Of a DNA stretch of 46,667 nt, positions 44,625 to 46,667 are shown in pieces. The notes under the pieces are model-generated. The model was not told the DNA's origin. It did no database searches and was given only the letters and a program-made list of their open reading frames with translations. This DNA comes from JBOGWP01 sp050693875 (lineage in GTDB: Bacteria > Actinomycetota > CADDZG01 > JAHWKV01 > JBOGWP01), in contig JBOGWP010000096.1 of assembly GCA_050693875.1 (NCBI GenBank), positions 1-46,667 on the forward strand, written 5' to 3'. The position numbers were made by a program, and so were the translations under genes. Each line of letters starts with the position of its first letter. Positions within the stretch are counted from its first letter, which is position 1.

Positions 44625-46667
44625 ATGCCGACACCAACCGTCCACGCCGAACCTTGGGCCACGGCCGCCGAGCCGCCCAGCCGCCCGCGCTCGTACCCGC
44701 ACCGCGACGAGGCACCGGTCGGCGAGGTTGTGCTCGAGGGCGACCCCAGCCTCGATGTCACCGGCGTTTCGGTCCGGGCTCCCGGCGGCCAGATCCTCGT
44801 CGACCGCGTCAGCTTCAGCCTTCGCCGCGGCATGCTGCTCGCGATCGTCGGCCCAACCGGCGCAGGGAAGTCGACGCTGCTCGAGACGCTGTCGGGCGCG
44901 GCTGCTCCCACGTCGGGCACGGTCCTCGTGGAGGGCGCCGATCTGCACGAAGCCCCCGAGCGTCTCCGGGGGTGTATCGGCTACGTGCCGCAGGAGAACG
45001 TCCTGCATCCGCAGCTCACCGTGCGCCAGACCCTCGACTATGCCGCCGAGCTGCGGTTTCCCGCGGCCATCGGCCGGGAGGAGCGACGCCGCCGGGTCGA
45101 GGAGGTGCTCGCCGAGCTGGGGCTGAACGACCGGGCAGATCGCCCCGTCCACGGGCTCTCGGGCGGCGAGCGCAAACGCACGAACGTTGCCGTCGAGCTG
45201 CTCACCCGACCGCAGATCCTGCTGCTCGACGAACCGACCTCGGGGCTGGACCCCGGGTACGAGAAGGCCTTCATGTCATTGCTCCGGGGGCTGGCCGACG
45301 GCGGGCGGACCGTCGTCGTGGTGACCCATCACGTCCAGAGCCTCGGGATGTGCGATCGGGTTCTCTACCTGGCCCCCGCCGGACAGACCGCGTTCTTCGG
45401 GCCGCCGAGCGAAGCCCCCGCATACTTCGGCCGGGGCGACGCCGCGGACGTGCTCGCCGAGCTCGCGTCGCCCGGGAAGGGCGCGTGGGGGCCACGCTTC
45501 GAGGGTCATCCGATGTACCGACGGCATGTGGGTGGACCATCCGGCGCGGTCGGGCGGCCTTGGGTTCCCAGCCGCCGGCTCGCGGTTGCATCGGGCATCC
45601 GCCAGCTCTGGACCCTGGTGCGGCGATACCTGTCGCTCATCGCCAGCGACCGTCGGTACCTGGCGATGCTGGTCGTGCAGGCGCCGGTGTTGGGCCTGCT
45701 CATCCTCGCCGCCGCTCCACCGAACGGGTTTGCTTCGACCCCCGGCGCCCCGGACCCGACGAGCGTGGCGCTCTTCCTCGTGCTGAGCGCGACCTGGCTG
45801 GGGACCTCGAACGCGGTGCGCGAGATCGTGAAGGAGCGCGCGATCACGAGGCGCGAACGGGCCGCCGGCTTGTCGATGCGCGCCTACGTCGCCTCGAAGG
45901 TGATCGTCCTCAGCGCCATCACGGTGGCGCAGGCCGCGGTGCTCGTGACGATCGCGACGCTCCGGCAGGGAGGACCACATTCCTCGCTGCTCGGGTTGCC
46001 GCGGGTCGAGCTGGTCCTCGACGTGGCACTCGCGGGGCTTGCCGCGATGGCGATCGGCCTGCTGATCTCGGCCTTCGCCCGGACGCCGGACAAGGCCCTC
46101 ACCGTGCTGCCGCTGGCACTGGTCGCGCAGCTCGTCCTCTCCGGAGCGTTCTCGATCTCGACCACCCCGGGGCTGCGCGAGGCGAGCTATCTGGCCAGCG
46201 CCCGCTGGGGGCTGTCGGCGGCCGCATCGAGCATGGACATGACCTCGATCATCGAGTCTCACCGCGTGCCGCCGAGCTCGGCAGGCCCGGAGGCACCGGC
46301 CGGCGCGGCTGCCGCGCCACCTGCTGCGATGCCGCCGCGGCGCCTCTGGCGGCACGATCACGGGACTTGGGCCATCGACGCCCTGGCGCTGCTGGTGCTG
46401 GCCGGGCTGTGGATCGGCGGTGCTGCCCTGCGCGTCGAGCGCGAGGGGCGGGTCGAACTCCGCCGGTCCTCCGGACGGCGGATGGGAATGCCGGCGATCA
46501 CGTCGCAGTGGCGTCCCGCGCTTCTGTCCGCGCTGCGTCCACGCATCGCGGCGGCGGCCGTCGGTATCCTCACTGCATCGGGAGCCGCCGCGTTCGGGCT
46601 CACGCTGTGGAGCAGGCCGGCCGCGCGGACACCGCAGGCGGCGCCGCCCGCTGCATCGAGGCCGGCC
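44625..46667 (+). CDS. ABCG-type ABC transporter, ATPase fused to ABC-2 permease (partial)
   Basis: The frame starts at ATG 44625 and is open to the window end (681 residues seen). The ATPase comes first: VGPTGAGKSTLLETLSG (Walker A), GYVPQENVLHPQLTVRQTLDYAAELRF (Q-loop), HGLSGGERKRTNVAVELLTRPQILLLDEPTSGLDPGYE (signature and Walker B), and VVTHHVQSL (H-loop). The membrane domain begins near residue 345 with YLAMLVVQAPVLGLLILAAAPP, SVALFLVLSATWLGTSNAVREIVKER and more helices. The Walker A, signature order and NAVREIVKER pattern are those of ABCG-type half-transporters. No N-terminal FHA domain is present. The substrate is unknown. There is no clear Shine-Dalgarno. Confidence 0.88.
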   Translation, partial: MPTPTVHAEPWATAAEPPSRPRSYPHRDEAPVGEVVLEGDPSLDVTGVSVRAPGGQILVDRVSFSLRRGMLLAIVGPTGAGKSTLLETLSGAAAPTSGTVLVEGADLHEAPERLRGCIGYVPQENVLHPQLTVRQTLDYAAELRFPAAIGREERRRRVEEVLAELGLNDRADRPVHGLSGGERKRTNVAVELLTRPQILLLDEPTSGLDPGYEKAFMSLLRGLADGGRTVVVVTHHVQSLGMCDRVLYLAPAGQTAFFGPPSEAPAYFGRGDAADVLAELASPGKGAWGPRFEGHPMYRRHVGGPSGAVGRPWVPSRRLAVASGIRQLWTLVRRYLSLIASDRRYLAMLVVQAPVLGLLILAAAPPNGFASTPGAPDPTSVALFLVLSATWLGTSNAVREIVKERAITRRERAAGLSMRAYVASKVIVLSAITVAQAAVLVTIATLRQGGPHSSLLGLPRVELVLDVALAGLAAMAIGLLISAFARTPDKALTVLPLALVAQLVLSGAFSISTTPGLREASYLASARWGLSAAASSMDMTSIIESHRVPPSSAGPEAPAGAAAAPPAAMPPRRLWRHDHGTWAIDALALLVLAGLWIGGAALRVEREGRVELRRSSGRRMGMPAITSQWRPALLSALRPRIAAAAVGILTASGAAAFGLTLWSRPAARTPQAAPPAASRPA

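Overview
The window is a high-GC stretch of an actinobacterial chromosome that crosses the replication origin. The order khpB-yidC-yidD-rnpA-rpmH / oriC / dnaA-dnaN-recF-DUF721-gyrB-gyrA, with rsmG-parA-parB on the far side and DUF3566 plus tRNA-Ile after gyrA, is the classical Actinomycetota origin neighbourhood. Origin-distal traits (rtcB-archease next to gyrA, a SelW-type selenoprotein, a SpoIID-like protein, a YyaL-like protein) suggest a lineage outside the well-studied Streptomyces/Mycobacterium groups. I cannot name the genus.

Region 1 (about 1-10.4 kb) looks like a decaying accessory or defence island. It holds a transposase tail, a C-protein-like XRE regulator divergent from a zinc-finger-containing DNA methyltransferase with an operator between them, a KTSC protein, a tiny zinc ribbon, a HEPN-like protein, and an IS481-type insertion with perfect 15-bp target duplications. 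It continues with a disrupted SRA/PD-(D/E)XK restriction-like gene that the IS hit at its last codons, a C2H2-finger mini-protein, an M20 peptidase and a frameshifted unknown gene. Two intergenic regions here each hold a ~215-225 bp imperfect palindrome. Their cores match each other while their arms differ in sequence yet still pair. I could not assign this structured element to any known family.

Region 2 (10.5-16.3 kb) is the conserved module of an actinomycete integrative and conjugative element (AICE): a small conserved protein, a membrane protein, a TraSA/FtsK translocase, an embedded N4/N6 DNA methyltransferase, a RepSA-type HUH replication initiator, an excisionase and a tyrosine integrase. 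The integrase abuts the 3' end of tRNA-Ile(GAT), the probable attachment site. No second att copy is visible, so the element may run off the left edge and carry region 1 as cargo.

Region 3 (16.3-34.3 kb) is the origin core. DnaA boxes lie upstream of dnaA, and a DnaA-trio-like tract lies between dnaA and dnaN. A further back-to-back DnaA-box pair sits about 10 kb away, near DUF3566. rpmH lies wholly inside the open frame of rnpA. Three near-consensus parS sites lie between khpB and rsmG, followed by parA, which has an unusually long acidic tail, and parB.

Region 4 (34.3-46.7 kb) carries cell-wall and redox genes: an amidase, trxA, an M23 peptidase, trxB, a B-box membrane protein, an alpha/beta hydrolase, a YyaL-like protein, the SelW-like selenoprotein with an in-frame UGA and a GGUCU-loop hairpin, threonine dehydratase, a SpoIID-like protein, and an ABCG-type half-transporter cut by the window end.
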